From contig JAJTTP010000002.1 in assembly GCA_023313575.1 (NCBI GenBank), positions 310,001 to 374,000 on the forward strand: a stretch of 64,000 bases of DNA, read 5' to 3'. Under the pieces are notes generated by a model that did no database searches, was not told the origin of the DNA, and worked only from the letters and a program-made list of their open reading frames with translations. Shown one piece after another: positions 1 to 10,955 of the stretch. Within the stretch, counting starts at the first letter, position 1; every line of letters begins with the position of its first letter. Source of the stretch: Eutypella sp. D-1 (taxonomy: Eukaryota; Ascomycota; Sordariomycetes; Xylariales; Diatrypaceae). Both the position numbers and the translations under genes were made by a program.

Positions 1-695
1 TCGTGAATCTATAGAGCGAGATCCACACACAAATGATGAGGATCACCCGATCTACCGGTGTGGCATATGCCTAAGTCTAGTACGGGTCCTACTGAATTAC
101 CCAAGTAGAATGCCGTCACATCCGATTCAAGGGCGGCCACGTTCTCCGGAGGGGCCCACATGGCATGGAGTTAGACAACGGAACCAAGACAAGAATCTTC
201 CAGCCCGAGACCGATCTGTTGAACAGATCTCGTCTTCGTGTATCGAAACAACGCACGTTGCTAAACGCAAAGCTCAAATAAGTTTTTATTGTAAGTACAA
301 AACTGGTCTGTTTGGAGCATATGAGACTGGACAGGGGAAATTGACACGAGGCCAAGGACGGGGGCACCGTAACACTACTAGATGCTGAATTTTAATGTCT
401 GGTCATAACTGGTTATGACTCCCGCGAACAGTGCCGATAAGTTTAGAATTCGGCGCTGTATCATGAGTCTTATCTTAAGAAGATCTATAATAGAGCCACC
501 GGAACGGAAGCGCCGACCCGCGTTCCTGGGTATCATATCAACGCCCCCTGCCGACCCAATTTACCAAAAGACCTGATGTCAAGCCAGCGCCTGTGTATTA
601 CCATATGTATGCTATGTGCTAACGAGGAATGTGGGAAGAGCACAAGTCAAAGTGGTCCAGCAGATTGAAAAGCCAGCTTGAAAAGACGCCGCCCA
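1..695. other. intergenic, no gene seen
   Basis: Left edge of the window. Short open frames on both strands lack protein-like composition or splice support. Nothing recognisable. Confidence 0.6.
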
Positions 696-2215
696 TCATT
701 GAACCAGCGCTACCCCCCAGAGCCCCGCCATGTCGGGATCATGCAGCATCTGCCACTTGGTATGAGCGTGGTTGATGTGGTCCCTGAGAGCGTTGACGTC
801 GGGGTAGACGCGGACCGTGGCCGAGGCTGAGGCCGGGGATGGGGACGGATTGGCGGTAGCGCAGAGGACGCATCCGAAGCCGCCACTCCACTCGGCCCGA
901 CGACCGTATCCTCCCCCAGCACCGCCATTTAGAGCCGCGCGACTGGCAGCAGCGGGACTGCCCTGGCCACAACAGTGCGACTTGCCTAGGAACCGCGGCG
1001 TGAGGCGGAAGGGGGCCTGAAGCACGAAGTTCAGGTCCTCCTGCTCCAGCCACGCGTACCAGTCGTACCCGCACCTGCATGTGCGGGACCTCTCGCTCCA
1101 GCCGCCCGCGCCCCAGTCCCTGCTCCTACTACTGCTGCTGCTGCTGCCGCCACTACTTTTACATGAAGGGAAGGGGGCATAAGGCCCAGGGACCGGCATC
1201 GGCATCGGCTTCTTCACGTCCTTCTGGTACCCCAGTGCCTCCGGACAGAACGTGCTAAACGCACTGGCCTCGGGGTATTGGGGTGTGTGGGTGGTGGTGA
1301 TGATACCTGCGTTATCGCGCGACGATGACACACATGTGGACTTCGTAGTGGTGACTGGATGCCTGGTAGCCTTTAAAGGGAAACTGAACGGCTCACACAT
1401 GCTTCCCTGAGGCTCATCTGGTGCCAATTTCGGCGTTAGCGGCGGGGACGGCGGGGACAGCTGGTACGGGGATCGCCTCGGTTCCGTGGTACGATGTACT
1501 ATTTCGCCACCATTATTGTTGCTTCTGTTACCAGCGCCCTCATCAGCCGATGCATTGATTCCTTTGATGACGCTCGACCGAGTCGGATTGGGCATCCTTT
1601 CTCTGATGCTCTCTGATATGGATAGGAGCCTGGAATGCCGCCTTGAAGAGGCCGCGGAAGAGCCCGGGGTCGACAGGGCGGTTGGGGGGCGGCCGACAGC
1701 GAAAGTCCGCTTCTGCTGGCCCGCGAGGGCAGCGAGGCTCGAAATCCGAACGGCCTCGGAGGCCCTGATCATATCGGCGAGCGGCAGAATGCCGTCGCCG
1801 TCGGGCATCATCGCGTTATACAGTGTCCTGACGTGTCCCTCGAGGCAAATCAGGTTTCTGCGCAGCGCCGCACGGCATATCTCTATAGGTCAACGCGTGA
1901 GTCAGCATCTCCTCTAAGCTCTTAACCCATGAAGGGAAAGAGACTAGGTAGGCGGTCTCCCGTACCATCCCCGATCGAGAAGCTGTCCCCTAGGGAGCTG
2001 GCGCCCTCGGTGTACGCCTTCCGGATCCGCGGGCCAGATATGCTCAGCGAGGTGTTGAGGCCGCAGCTACCGCTACCCGACAATCTGCCCTTGGAATGGG
2101 CGCGGTAGTGGTTCGCCTGCCACTTCCTCCGTTGCCACTTGGTATAATACTCGAGGGCGGCGCCGTAGGCTGACAACAAGTCGTTCACTAGACTGCCGAC
2201 AGTGTCGGGATTCAT
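696..2215 (-). CDS. unidentified fungal protein with C-terminal zinc-finger-like motif
   Basis: Two-exon model: exon 1 2215-1927, intron 1926-1883 (44 nt, donor GTTAAG, branch CTGAC, acceptor CTATAG), exon 2 1882-696; 491 aa. Splicing joins ...FPFM to EICRAALRRNLICLEGHV, giving continuous protein-like sequence where exon 1 alone would end in a stop. The N terminus has a basic aromatic stretch (YYTKWQRRKWQANHY, about residues 23-37). The middle is low complexity and Ser/Pro-rich. The C terminus has Cys pairs (CRCGYDW; GFGCVLC) followed by ALRDHINHAHTKWQML, a C2H2-like arrangement. The overall layout (short helical N terminus, disordered middle, finger-like end) looks like a fungal-specific lineage; no function is assigned. 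The nearest gene, 2 kb away, is the Zn2Cys6 regulator; nothing links the two. Confidence 0.7.
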
Positions 2216-3493
2216 GGGTCATGGATCGTAAGGTTCTGGAGTTTGGTGCGGGGAGGCCAGCACGTGGCCTTTCTATCGGTCGGAAGTGGGAATTAAATAC
2301 CCAGTATCACTATGCCCTGCGCGCGGCTAAATGTACACCATGATGCCCATCATGTTCGCCAAGTAGAGGGGGCCGGGGGCGGGATGATGGATGATTTAGG
2401 TAAGATGGGCGATGAGGGTAGGATCAAGAATTGAAGTTTATTTCATTACAACGTAGTATCTTTTTTTTTCACGAAGTTACATGAAGGGGCGGAGCACATG
2501 GGGGATCTACGGGCTGTAAAGACAAATATAGGACAGGCCAGGATAGAACGGAAAGGAGGCATGTAGGTAGGGTAGGGCCCGTGTTGACAAAGAGAGATAG
2601 ATGCAAGAGGTGAAACAAGTAGCATGTGGGCTTCGCATAGCGACGCCGCGTCCACGGGAATTGTCGTTACCTTGACAGCTAACGTTGGACAGTTTAGGGG
2701 TTCTCTCTCGGTGTGGTATGTACGGGGCAATAACACATACAACACGGCGCCCATGGCACATGTGCGATGCCTCCTGAGTGGTTGCTCAGGCGCTGCTATT
2801 TTTGACAAGATACTGTGCCGTACAGTAACATCCGGTCAGCCGGCCGGAATGTCCAACCAACAACATGAAGACTCGGGTAGACGAGGCGAGAAAGATATTA
2901 GAAGAGATTCTTACGGATAGCCCATCCGGTATTGGCTTTGAGCTGGAGAAAGTGCCAGTTATCGGCCGTGACCTTCTATGCATAAGTATTCAGCCATGTC
3001 CAGATCTCTACCTACATATACTAGACATACTTAGGTATGCCTAAATACTTGAATGCCTAGTTTGCCCGTATCGCATCCCGTGGTATCGAATTTTAGACGC
3101 CCAACTTGTTACTGCTCAGTGATGATCACATCCTGAACACTCTTTTCCGCGCGCGCGGCGGGAGGCAATTTGGCTCAAATTGGATCATGAAGATGACGGG
3201 AATGCAGGTACTACACTAAGTGTGTACTTATACGTAAGAGGCATGTTCATTTCCGCATGTGGGCCGCGCAACTGTGATTGCGAAACCAATCTTAGGTAAC
3301 AGTCGGCGATGCCATTCTTGTATCTTTCCTTTGAACTATTGAATTGAGTAGTCCGGAGCAACTGTAGATGTTGTAAAGGGGCACGATTTCTCCCCACGCG
3401 TAGGCCGCATAGAGAAGTCTATTAAGATCCGTTAATGGGGCGATATCAGTGATAATTAGTACGAATACGTAGTGGACAGCTTTGCGTCTCATA

Positions 3494-3766
3494 CAGGAGA
3501 CCAGGATCATTAACGTTAGCGTCCCCATTTGATCCACCATTTACTATTATGGGATAGAATGTACCTTTGCATATAAAGCAATAGAGGAAATACGTTATAA
3601 AGCACAGACAGTTATGTTGCTCGATGCCGCAGTGGCTACAGTATGGGGCTGTTATGAAGTGGGTATGTCACTCCCTATATAAATTATATAGGAGAATACA
3701 TATCCTAACCAGTTGTAGTATAGTAGCTGAAATGGGGACGCTAACGTTAATGATCCTGGTCTCCTG
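3494..3766. mobile_element. MITE, Tc1/mariner (pogo/Fot1)-type termini
   Basis: A 273-bp element. The left terminus 3494-3530 and right terminus 3730-3766 are perfect inverted complements over 37 bp. The dinucleotide TA lies immediately outside both ends (3492-3493 and 3767-3768). Each terminus begins CAGGAGACC. About 199 bp of AT-rich interior separates the arms and has no transposase frame, so the element would be non-autonomous. TA target duplications and ends starting CAG are typical of Tc1/mariner superfamily elements. Perfect termini suggest recent insertion. No second copy is present in this window. Confidence 0.8.
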
Positions 3767-3767
3767 T

Positions 3768-3786
3768 AGCCCCCAGCTTGGGGGCT
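3768..3786. repeat. 8-bp stem-loop beside the MITE
   Basis: AGCCCCCA, a GCT loop, then TGGGGGCT: a perfect 8-bp stem directly abutting the right TA of the MITE. Function unknown. Confidence 0.5.
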
Positions 3787-4243
3787 GTTAGGTACCTAGC
3801 CTTAGGTCTAGGCTGTAACTGCAGGGCGCCCGATTTGGATCTCAGCACCAGGTAGGGATCGGCTGGGTGATCAGGTACTTTCATGTACTATATACATATT
3901 GCTAATCAACTTGGAAGATGCTATACAGCGAAACACCTAACTACATACCTTAGCTGAGTGGAAATGTCATGTACTGAGTGAGTACTTAAAGATCTAAATA
4001 CTTGTAGGTACATTGTAGTGCTAATTATAGAAGCGCGGGCCGTGATGAAGCCTTTCCTTTACCGACTCCATCTACGGAGTATGGATCCTGTTCTGACTGT
4101 GCTTCTTCGTACTTACTTAGCAAGTCTGGTAGGTATTGCCATTACCTACTCCAGCAATTTAACAGCCCCCTTCATGTACATACTTAGGTATGTAGTAGAG
4201 AAAGTGTAGTTAAAGCACATAGGGTGGCTACATCTACAACAAG

Positions 4244-5489
4244 ATGCCCCGTCCACTCAGGACCAGTTGTGATAGGTAATAAAAGCGCCCCCATTCCCGC
4301 CCGCCGGAGATAATCATTTCTCCCCGGGGCCCATACCTACTTGCCCGGGTGCCCTAACGACCAAAACTCCTATAGGTGTCATTCTCAGAAGCTCAGGTGT
4401 TCCAAAGAGGCCGGCGTTGCCACTTGCACAAGATGCCTCAAGGCCGGTGCGAGATGCGTCTTCAGCCCAGCAGGCCCAGCCGTCCGTAGGACAGCGGCGT
4501 CAGTAGCCGTGGCTGCCGTGCCTACACCGCCATCTATCTTTGACGATGGCTTTCCGTTTCATCAGACTTCGCTCGATGATGGGACCGTGTCGGATATGCA
4601 GCTCGACTGGCAGTCCCTAGACATCGACTGCAACTTGACATCGGCTCCCGGCGCCTCTCGGAATTTTACGACCGAGGTGTTGGGTCCAGAGGCGGACGAA
4701 CCGTCATCCTCGACGTCAAGTCCACAATCACCCACAGACGCGAGGTCAACCTATGTGAAGCAACTCACCGCCTTGGCAGCCGATCTCGATAAAGTATATG
4801 GGGATATGCCTCCTGCCACGACCTGTCACATCGCCAAAGATCGTTCTCCGGAAGAATTCTTGGCCGAGTACTCTCAGATGTTCGACGCCCATCAATGCCT
4901 CGAATCGCTATTTAGTGCTGGACAGGCCCTCCTCGACCTGTATCCCGACGTACTAGATCTTATGAGCAGCGAATCCCGGGGTGCAGCTGAGTGCCAGAAC
5001 CAGGATTGCATCCATATTGAAGATGGCTTACATGTTCCTGACTATGACACTTCGCGTCTTGGCAATACAGCCAGAAAGCTTGACGTCTTTCTCTTCAACC
5101 TCCTCGTGTTATGCCATGCACGACTTCTAGACGTGTTCGGCACCCTCCTGAGTCACGCCCAGCTCTGCGCCAGGGTGGCGGCGGTGTATCCCAACGGCAA
5201 GGAGCCCAGGGTAAGCGTGCCGGAGCTCAAGGTCGGCAAGTTCGTCGCATCCCGCTCTTCCTCGTCCACTATGCAGGTCGTCCTACTATTCCACATCGCA
5301 TCCGTACTCAAAACACGGTCTAGCCAGCTTTGCAGGAAAGTCGAAGAGACGCTGGGGAGCGAGAGAGAAGATAAGCAAAGCAAAATGCTCATGCTACAGT
5401 GCCAAGTACTAGAAGAAGATTCCGTCGTCAAAGTTGATGAGCTGCAACGAATCAAGGAACGGTTAGCCAGTCTAGGATTTCCAATTTGA
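4244..5489 (+). CDS. Zn2Cys6 fungal transcription factor, cluster-regulator type
   Basis: The start at 4244 is in a 32-nt first exon (4244-4275); an intron with GTAATA donor, CTAAC branch and TATAG acceptor (4276-4375) leads to exon 2, 4376-5489; 381 aa. Only this splice gives a complete binuclear zinc cluster: Cys 9, 12, 19, 28, 31 and 38, spaced CX2CX6CX8CX2CX6C. Starting at the first ATG of the long frame (4341) would lose the first two cysteines. The zinc cluster is followed by Ala/Pro/Ser-rich linker, then a helical C-terminal half (KVGKFVASRSSSSTMQVVLL; ending in a basic/acidic helix) of the kind found in pathway-specific regulators such as the AflR type. Predicted nuclear DNA-binding activator. 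It lies at the left edge of the P450/oxidase block and could be its regulator; that is inference from position. Confidence 0.85.
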
Positions 5490-5980
5490 TACCCAAAACC
5501 TGAACACCCGCGCTGGTAATGGCTGGAGATATATATTAGACCAACTTCAAACAGGACCTTTTACCCACTCCTTGCCACTTAGGCGGCGGAAACCAATGCC
5601 TGGTGGTTATGGCCATCATTGAATAGTAAAGCATGGTCGAGGCCTCAAATGTGATAGTGCCCGAGATGCCCTGTTTCATCGAGCTTCACGGTATTGATTT
5701 AGGGCTACATCATTCGTCCGCCCGAGCCAGACCCTGTCCAATGATGGATGCCCTTGAACAAAATGCTCCCTTCTCAAGGCCTATGATATGTAACCGTATA
5801 TCTCTATTTATTGTAATCGTATTAACGCAGCCTCGCACATTAACTGTTGCGATTAAAGACATATGGATTGCGAAAAGGGTAATGTTATATGTACTTGGTC
5901 GTCTATATCATTTAGCGATCTATTTTATTTCGCAAGCCATGCTCTTACAAGACAGCTCTAGGCCATCCATCTCTCTACAA
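5490..5980. other. convergent intergenic spacer
   Basis: Lies between the 3' ends of the zinc-cluster gene and the hypothetical gene at 5981-6910. AT-rich, with nothing recognisable. Confidence 0.5.
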
Positions 5981-6910
5981 CTAGGCCGAACGAGCCCCCT
6001 TCGTCGCGGCTTTTTTCTTCCACCACCAGCCACCACTACTGCCATCGCTCCCGTCTTTCTGGCAAGAGCTAAACCAGCTTTTACGTTCGCGCTCTCCACC
6101 GCCTTGCTTCTTCTTGCCAGCGGTTCCGGCGTCGCCCCACTTTCCAAGCACCCTGTCGCCGGAGGTCTGTAGCTCAAGGGAGTCGATCGGGTCCTCGAAA
6201 TACACAAATACTTTACCGCCGACGCCCCCTTCCGTCGCGACGTCCGAGTATAGGCCTTTGCCGCCGCTTCCGTCGCCACCGGAGTCATCGGCGGCCCCGA
6301 ATGTCCAGAACTCCATGTAGGGACTCTCGACAACGAAGTCGGCCTCTTGATCCTCATCGTCGCCGTCATCGTCGTCGTCGCTGTAGTCGTAGTCACCACC
6401 ACCAAGAAATCCGGTACCGCTGCTCCTTCCCGCGCCCTTAGTATTCGTCGCCGACGATCCCTTCCGTGATGCGGGCCCCGATTCGCACGCGTACCCCTCG
6501 TCGTCGGCTGCGTCCCAGAGGACTTCCCACGGGCCCTCATGGGCCTGCCCGCGGCGTCGATCCGCCGTATTTTCCCATACCACGGGCCCCTTACCGTTCC
6601 GCTCGTCGATCGCTATGAAGACGATTTCGCGATACGCGGAGTTCTCTTGGTCACCGCAGCTGAAGTCCTCTCTCTCCCCCTCCTTCCCCTCTCCCTGTCC
6701 CTCTGAGGCGGCCCGCGCCTCCCGCACTGCCGCGCATTCCGAGACCAACTCCGTCGTGACCCGACAACACGAGTGGAGCGGGCAGCGGACGTCGGGCTCG
6801 CCCGGCGCCGGCGCCGGGTACGCTCTTTCGCAGACATGGTGTTCCTGGCCTGCGACGTCGAAGACGAGGTCTGGACAGAAGACTTCGTGGATTTCTTGGA
6901 CCCAACACAT
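5981..6910 (-). CDS. hypothetical acidic fungal protein
   Basis: A single exon of 309 aa with GC-rich third positions. The N terminus is Cys/His-rich (CWVQEIHEVFC, HHVCERAYP, VRCPLHSCC; residues 2-49), resembling short cysteine-containing N termini seen in many uncharacterised fungal proteins. An acidic Asp-rich run (DYDYSDDDDDGDDEDQE) lies near residue 175-190, and the C terminus is basic, Gly/Ser/Lys-rich. No signal peptide or membrane helix is evident. No family recognised. It is convergent with the zinc-cluster gene. An open frame on the opposite strand over the same DNA has no protein-like sequence and is taken as a shadow. Confidence 0.55.
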   Translation of the reverse strand: MCWVQEIHEVFCPDLVFDVAGQEHHVCERAYPAPAPGEPDVRCPLHSCCRVTTELVSECAAVREARAASEGQGEGKEGEREDFSCGDQENSAYREIVFIAIDERNGKGPVVWENTADRRRGQAHEGPWEVLWDAADDEGYACESGPASRKGSSATNTKGAGRSSGTGFLGGGDYDYSDDDDDGDDEDQEADFVVESPYMEFWTFGAADDSGGDGSGGKGLYSDVATEGGVGGKVFVYFEDPIDSLELQTSGDRVLGKWGDAGTAGKKKQGGGERERKSWFSSCQKDGSDGSSGGWWWKKKAATKGARSA

Positions 6911-7939
6911 ATTTTCTTTCTTCCTTCTTTTTCCTTTGGTGATTCGGTTTTCTTTTTGCCTAGCTTTGTGCTCGACAACAAGTCATTTGCCTTCTTGTCT
7001 GTTCGTCCTTTATCTCTTGATCTTTTGTCCCCGTTTTTAGTTTCTTCTCTTCCTTGATCAAAGCAATGACACTCCAGCCTATTCGTCGCTGATACGTCGC
7101 TAGGTCAAGTCATTCCATATAGATAACTAGATGGGAGTGCCCGGGAAGACTTTCGTACGGGTGCGAAATACTTAGGGGATGGAAGAATGGTCTCAGTGGA
7201 GAGTACAACGAATCTCTTTCAGACCTTGCTCTACTCTCATCGACGATATAGTTCCCTAATACGTCGAGAGGAAATAACAAGGCGAGCTGCTGTCTTCGTC
7301 AGTCGGACTTTGCTTCCAATAGCGTGAGTATATAGGCGAAGAAAAAAAGAAAGGCGTGTCTCCAGAATCTCCCGAGGCACCAGAATTCAAGCAAAAGCGC
7401 GGTGGCAGAGGTGGGTAGATAAGCTTCCTAGGCCAGCAAACAGGACACAAAGCCATCCCGCACAATCGCATCAGAACACCAGCCCGTTTGGTATCAGCGC
7501 AGCGGCGCACAAAGACCTGCGCGAACTCCACGTGGGATCCGCCGGTCCATGTTCGCAGGATGAATGACATGAGGCGTACATAGTCTTTCTATTAGACACG
7601 TCGACAGTCTATAGGCGTATTTCACTAATGAGTACCTAAATAACACGCTCAGAAAGGGACCACATGTGCTAGCCTAATCATGTTCCAGGCGAAGAATATA
7701 TCGACGCCACATTTGCAATCCATCTTCATCCCCAGATTGAAACTTATCTTTTGTTTGATTCTGTTATGGATTGCAGAAAAGAGGGGTTTCCTTTCGGGCT
7801 GCAAGACATCTGGAGTTGTACGAAAAGGGGGGGGCGCCAGGTAATTGCGGGGCAATCTGGGGCTAACCACCGAGCGGCACCACACCAACCGCAGCTAGGG
7901 TATAGATAAGCTTTTAGCGGTCCAATTTTTCAACAATCA
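6911..7939. other. intergenic, no gene seen
   Basis: Pyrimidine-rich just upstream of the hypothetical gene, then mixed sequence up to the tRNA. Small open frames here have no supporting features. Confidence 0.5.
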
Positions 7940-8027
7940 GCCCGCATGGCTCAGTGGTAGAGCGTCTCACTCGTAGGAACAGTTCCACGCAATGAGAAGA
8001 TCCCTCGTTCGATCCGGGGTGTGGGCA
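7940..8027 (+). tRNA. tRNA-Thr (anticodon CGT) with a 16-nt intron
   Basis: All four arms can be drawn. The acceptor stem GCCCGCA (7940-7946) pairs with TGTGGGC (8020-8026). The D arm holds box A (TGGCTCAGTGG). The anticodon stem TCTCA (7965-7969) pairs with TGAGA (7993-7997). The anticodon CGT is at 7972-7974. The T arm CCTCG-TTCGATC-CGGGG includes box B. The intron, 7976-7991, sits at the canonical position one base 3' of the anticodon and can itself fold (GGAA/TTCC). Discriminator base A8027. A six-T run follows at 8039. The anticodon reads ACG, a threonine codon. Confidence 0.92.
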
Positions 8028-8038
8028 TTCAAACATTC

Positions 8039-8044
8039 TTTTTT
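8039..8044 (+). terminator. RNA polymerase III terminator of tRNA-Thr
   Basis: A run of six T residues 12 bp after the tRNA, the usual Pol III stop signal; a second, longer T run follows shortly after. Confidence 0.7.
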
Positions 8045-8552
8045 CGTTCTGGTTTATTTTTTTTTCGTTGGAACCTAATTCGTACTCTTTCGTCTCTAAT
8101 TCTTAAATGTGATGGGAAAGTATTTTTCCCCCCGCCCCATTACCGCGTGCGATTGGGGTACCTGTGCGTGTACCGGCACTGTAAAGGCATTCTAGGTGGG
8201 ATTTTTTTACTAGCATGTCAAGTAGTTTCTGGGTCGGGGTATCAGCGAACATCACGATACTCCTGCCCGAAAACCTATCGGTTATTATCTAGAGCATATG
8301 CTCGCCAGATGCCGGTTTCTAGCACCGTCAGGGTACGTACACACACGCATCTGAAAGAGTCACGGATGTTTGCTTAACTACCAAATGGGTGTTATTTAAG
8401 CATTTCCCTACGCAATAACCATGACCGATCCTTTTTTCTTATGGTCTGATGCTAGCTACATAGCGCTTCCATATGGCATTCTATCTTGTCCCTGCTTGCT
8501 TTCCGGGTTTTGCCGTTTAGCACAAGCCCACATCCTAAACGTGAGGTCGGGC
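8045..8552. other. intergenic, no gene seen
   Basis: Spacer between the tRNA and the 3' end of the peptidase gene. No supported feature. Confidence 0.5.
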
Positions 8553-10200
8553 TCAGGGGTGATAAGGGTCAGTTGCCGTCTGGCCTGTGAGAAGCTCTGC
8601 CTCTCCATCCTCCTTGACAAGGTAAATATCCTCGTGGCGCACCCCGAACTTGCCCTCGAGATAGATGCCCGGCTCGTTCGTGAAGGTCATGCCGGGTCGA
8701 AGCAGGTCTTTCTTATTCCATTTGTTCAAATAGGGAGACTCGTGCGCTAGAACTAGTCAGCTGGTTGTTTAGATACACTAAGAAGTTTCGTAGTTTAGAC
8801 TTGCCTTTAATACCGATTCCGTGGCCTAGACGGTGCGTGAAGCCGTAGCCGTAGCCCGCGTTCTCGATGACGGTGCGGGCCGCAATGTCGACGTTAGCCG
8901 CGGTCCCATTTGGCTTAAAAGCCTCGGCAGCCGCTGCTTGCGCGTCGAGCACGATGTCCCATACCTTGAGTTTCTCGGAGTGGAGCTCGGGATCCCGAGG
9001 CCCCCAGAGTTCACCGGTCTCTGGCGGGTCGATAAAGAAACTCCGGCAGATATCGGATGAGTAACCAAGGTAATGAGCCCTGCTATTGAGTTAGTACGTA
9101 GTCCAACCACTACTACAGGCTAGTATCATGCGGACTTACCCGACGTCGATCACGACCATGCTCTCATCTGTCAGCTTCTTGCCCCCTGTGACGAACCCAC
9201 CGTGTGGCAGGGCACCATGCTCCTCGAAGAGCACGATGTTGAAGAACAGACTGAAGCCAACGGACAGCAGCGCTGCGTCGAGAATGTCGCGCACCTCGTC
9301 CTCAGTGAGGCCGGGGACTAGGCAGGGTCGCATCGCCCGGACGGCAACGACGGTCCCCGTGTTTACGGCGCGGAGGAGCTCCACCTCCGCGCGACTCTTT
9401 ATTTGCCTCACAAGCTCCACCTCCGGCGTCAGGCCGAGCGTCTCAAAATCGGCCCCGGCTAGTCCTCGGGAGATATAGTCGCGCAGCTCCTCGTCCACCA
9501 CGAGCCTTGGCTTCCTGCCGCCCTTGCGGGCCCCGAAGTCCTCCCCGAACAGACGCGATTCCCTCAGAATGGCGTACGGGTCCCAGTGTTCCTCCCAGAC
9601 AACGATATCAAGCTCGGACTCACGTGACGGGATGCCTAGCATGCGCACACGGCCCTCCTCGAAGTGCGGCGCCAGGAAGGCAGTCTTGGCGACGATGTCA
9701 CCCGACTTCGAGGTCTGCGGCAGGACCAGCATCAGGAACGGTCGCTCCTCCGGCTCCCACGGCTCCCAGTCCACCTGCGAGATGTTGCCATAGTACTGGA
9801 ACGTGTAGCCGGGTTCAACGACGAACGCGTCGGCCCCCGAAGCGGCTACCGCCCGCGCCAGCCGATCCCGACGCTCGATGAACTCCTCGGCAGCGATAGG
9901 CACCGCCGGGTCTAGGAACGAAAGATCCGCGTGCAGGTTATCGATGGCACATTTTTGCACCTCCGCCACCGTGCTCGTTGTGCCTTTTCCTTCCTTACTC
10001 TCGGACGACTTCGGCATGAAGGGGTCGTAAGCCAACGCTACGAGCCATAACAGGCCGAATAGTAATGTGAGGACCCTGATGACGATGAATAGTCGACTGA
10101 TAATACTGCTCTGATTTCTGGTCTCTGCCGGCTTCTGGGATGTCTCATCGCCACGCACCTGCGGCAGCAACCGCTGCTTTTCCTCGATCGGGTTCCCCAT
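8553..10200 (-). CDS. membrane-anchored M24 metallopeptidase (Xaa-Pro dipeptidase/aminopeptidase P-like)
   Basis: Three exons: 10200-9140, 9079-8805, 8746-8553; 509 aa. Intron 1 is GT-AG (60 nt). Intron 2 (8804-8747, 58 nt) has a GC donor (GCAAGT), a CTGAC branch and an AG acceptor. The start at 10200 is chosen because it begins MGNPIEEKQRLLPQ before a single membrane helix (about residues 35-57), a type II anchor. An N-terminal creatinase-like domain is followed by the pita-bread catalytic domain with all five metal ligands: Asp352, Asp363 (GYSSDICR), His440 (RLGHGIGIKAHESPYLNK), Glu470 (TNEPG) and Glu484 (VRHED). It should cleave X-Pro bonds at the N terminus or in dipeptides, with the catalytic part in a lumen or outside the cell. 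Its link to the oxidoreductase neighbours is unclear. Confidence 0.88.
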
Positions 10201-10955
10201 CTTCAAATGGCGTGGAAATACTACAGCACGGGAAGGTTGCCCGAAGTTTGGCCAGGAGAACTTGTGAGGATAATTATGGCGCGGATGGGGAACCTTTATC
10301 ATCGGCTCGGCATACAAGCGCCCGATTTACGCCCTGGTGGGGGCCGCTACCGTAGTTGCGTAAATAGCAACCGGCGAATCTCATCAAAGAGCCAGTTCGG
10401 TATACCCTCGGCTTAGCGTCCGATATGCGCAACATAGCCGACGCGACGGAGAGCGCTAATCAATTTGGCTGCGAAAACATTGATTTCGGACCTTGTTTCA
10501 GTCTGGCAATTGGTTCGTTGGTGATACAAACAATACCTTACTACTCAGGACTCTCAGCGAAATGTTACCTTTTCTCGAATTTCGAATGTCTCCAGCCAGG
10601 AATAATGAAGGGCTAATATATATATGGCTTTCTCCGCGTGCTTCGCAAAGTTATGTGTGAACCTTGGAAATACCCTAGCTAACTTACTAGAGCTAAATCT
10701 GCTCTAGCTAAGTATCTTTAGTACATGATCTACCCCTGAATGCCCCCCGCTAACAGTCTGGCGTGGGGGTGGACGGCAGCCACAAGGAGGAACGAGTTGC
10801 AAGATCTACACACGAAGCGAAAAGTCTCATCTAACACTGAGTGATCCCTTTGAAACCTGTGCGAGTGATGCGAGGACCACGGATGTGAAGATGATCATGA
10901 TGAGATCTCAACGTGTAATTCAAAACGCCTCTTAAGTTAGGTAGTATCGCGCGTG
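10201..10955. other. upstream region of the peptidase, downstream of P450-1
   Basis: The same-strand open frame continues about 100 bases upstream of 10200 but without family-like sequence. Otherwise featureless. Confidence 0.4.

Larger units (their letters stand above)
2216..4243. other. intergenic, AT-richer, carries a MITE
   Basis: About 2 kb without a supported gene. It holds the inverted-repeat element at 3492-3768, a short hairpin beside it, and the upstream region of the Zn2Cys6 gene that starts at 4244. Confidence 0.6.

Noticed and set aside
5920..6540. Overlapping 206-residue frame in another phase of the 5981-6910 gene
   Set aside because: Arg/Thr repeats with no protein-like pattern; a frame shadow of the GC-rich gene.
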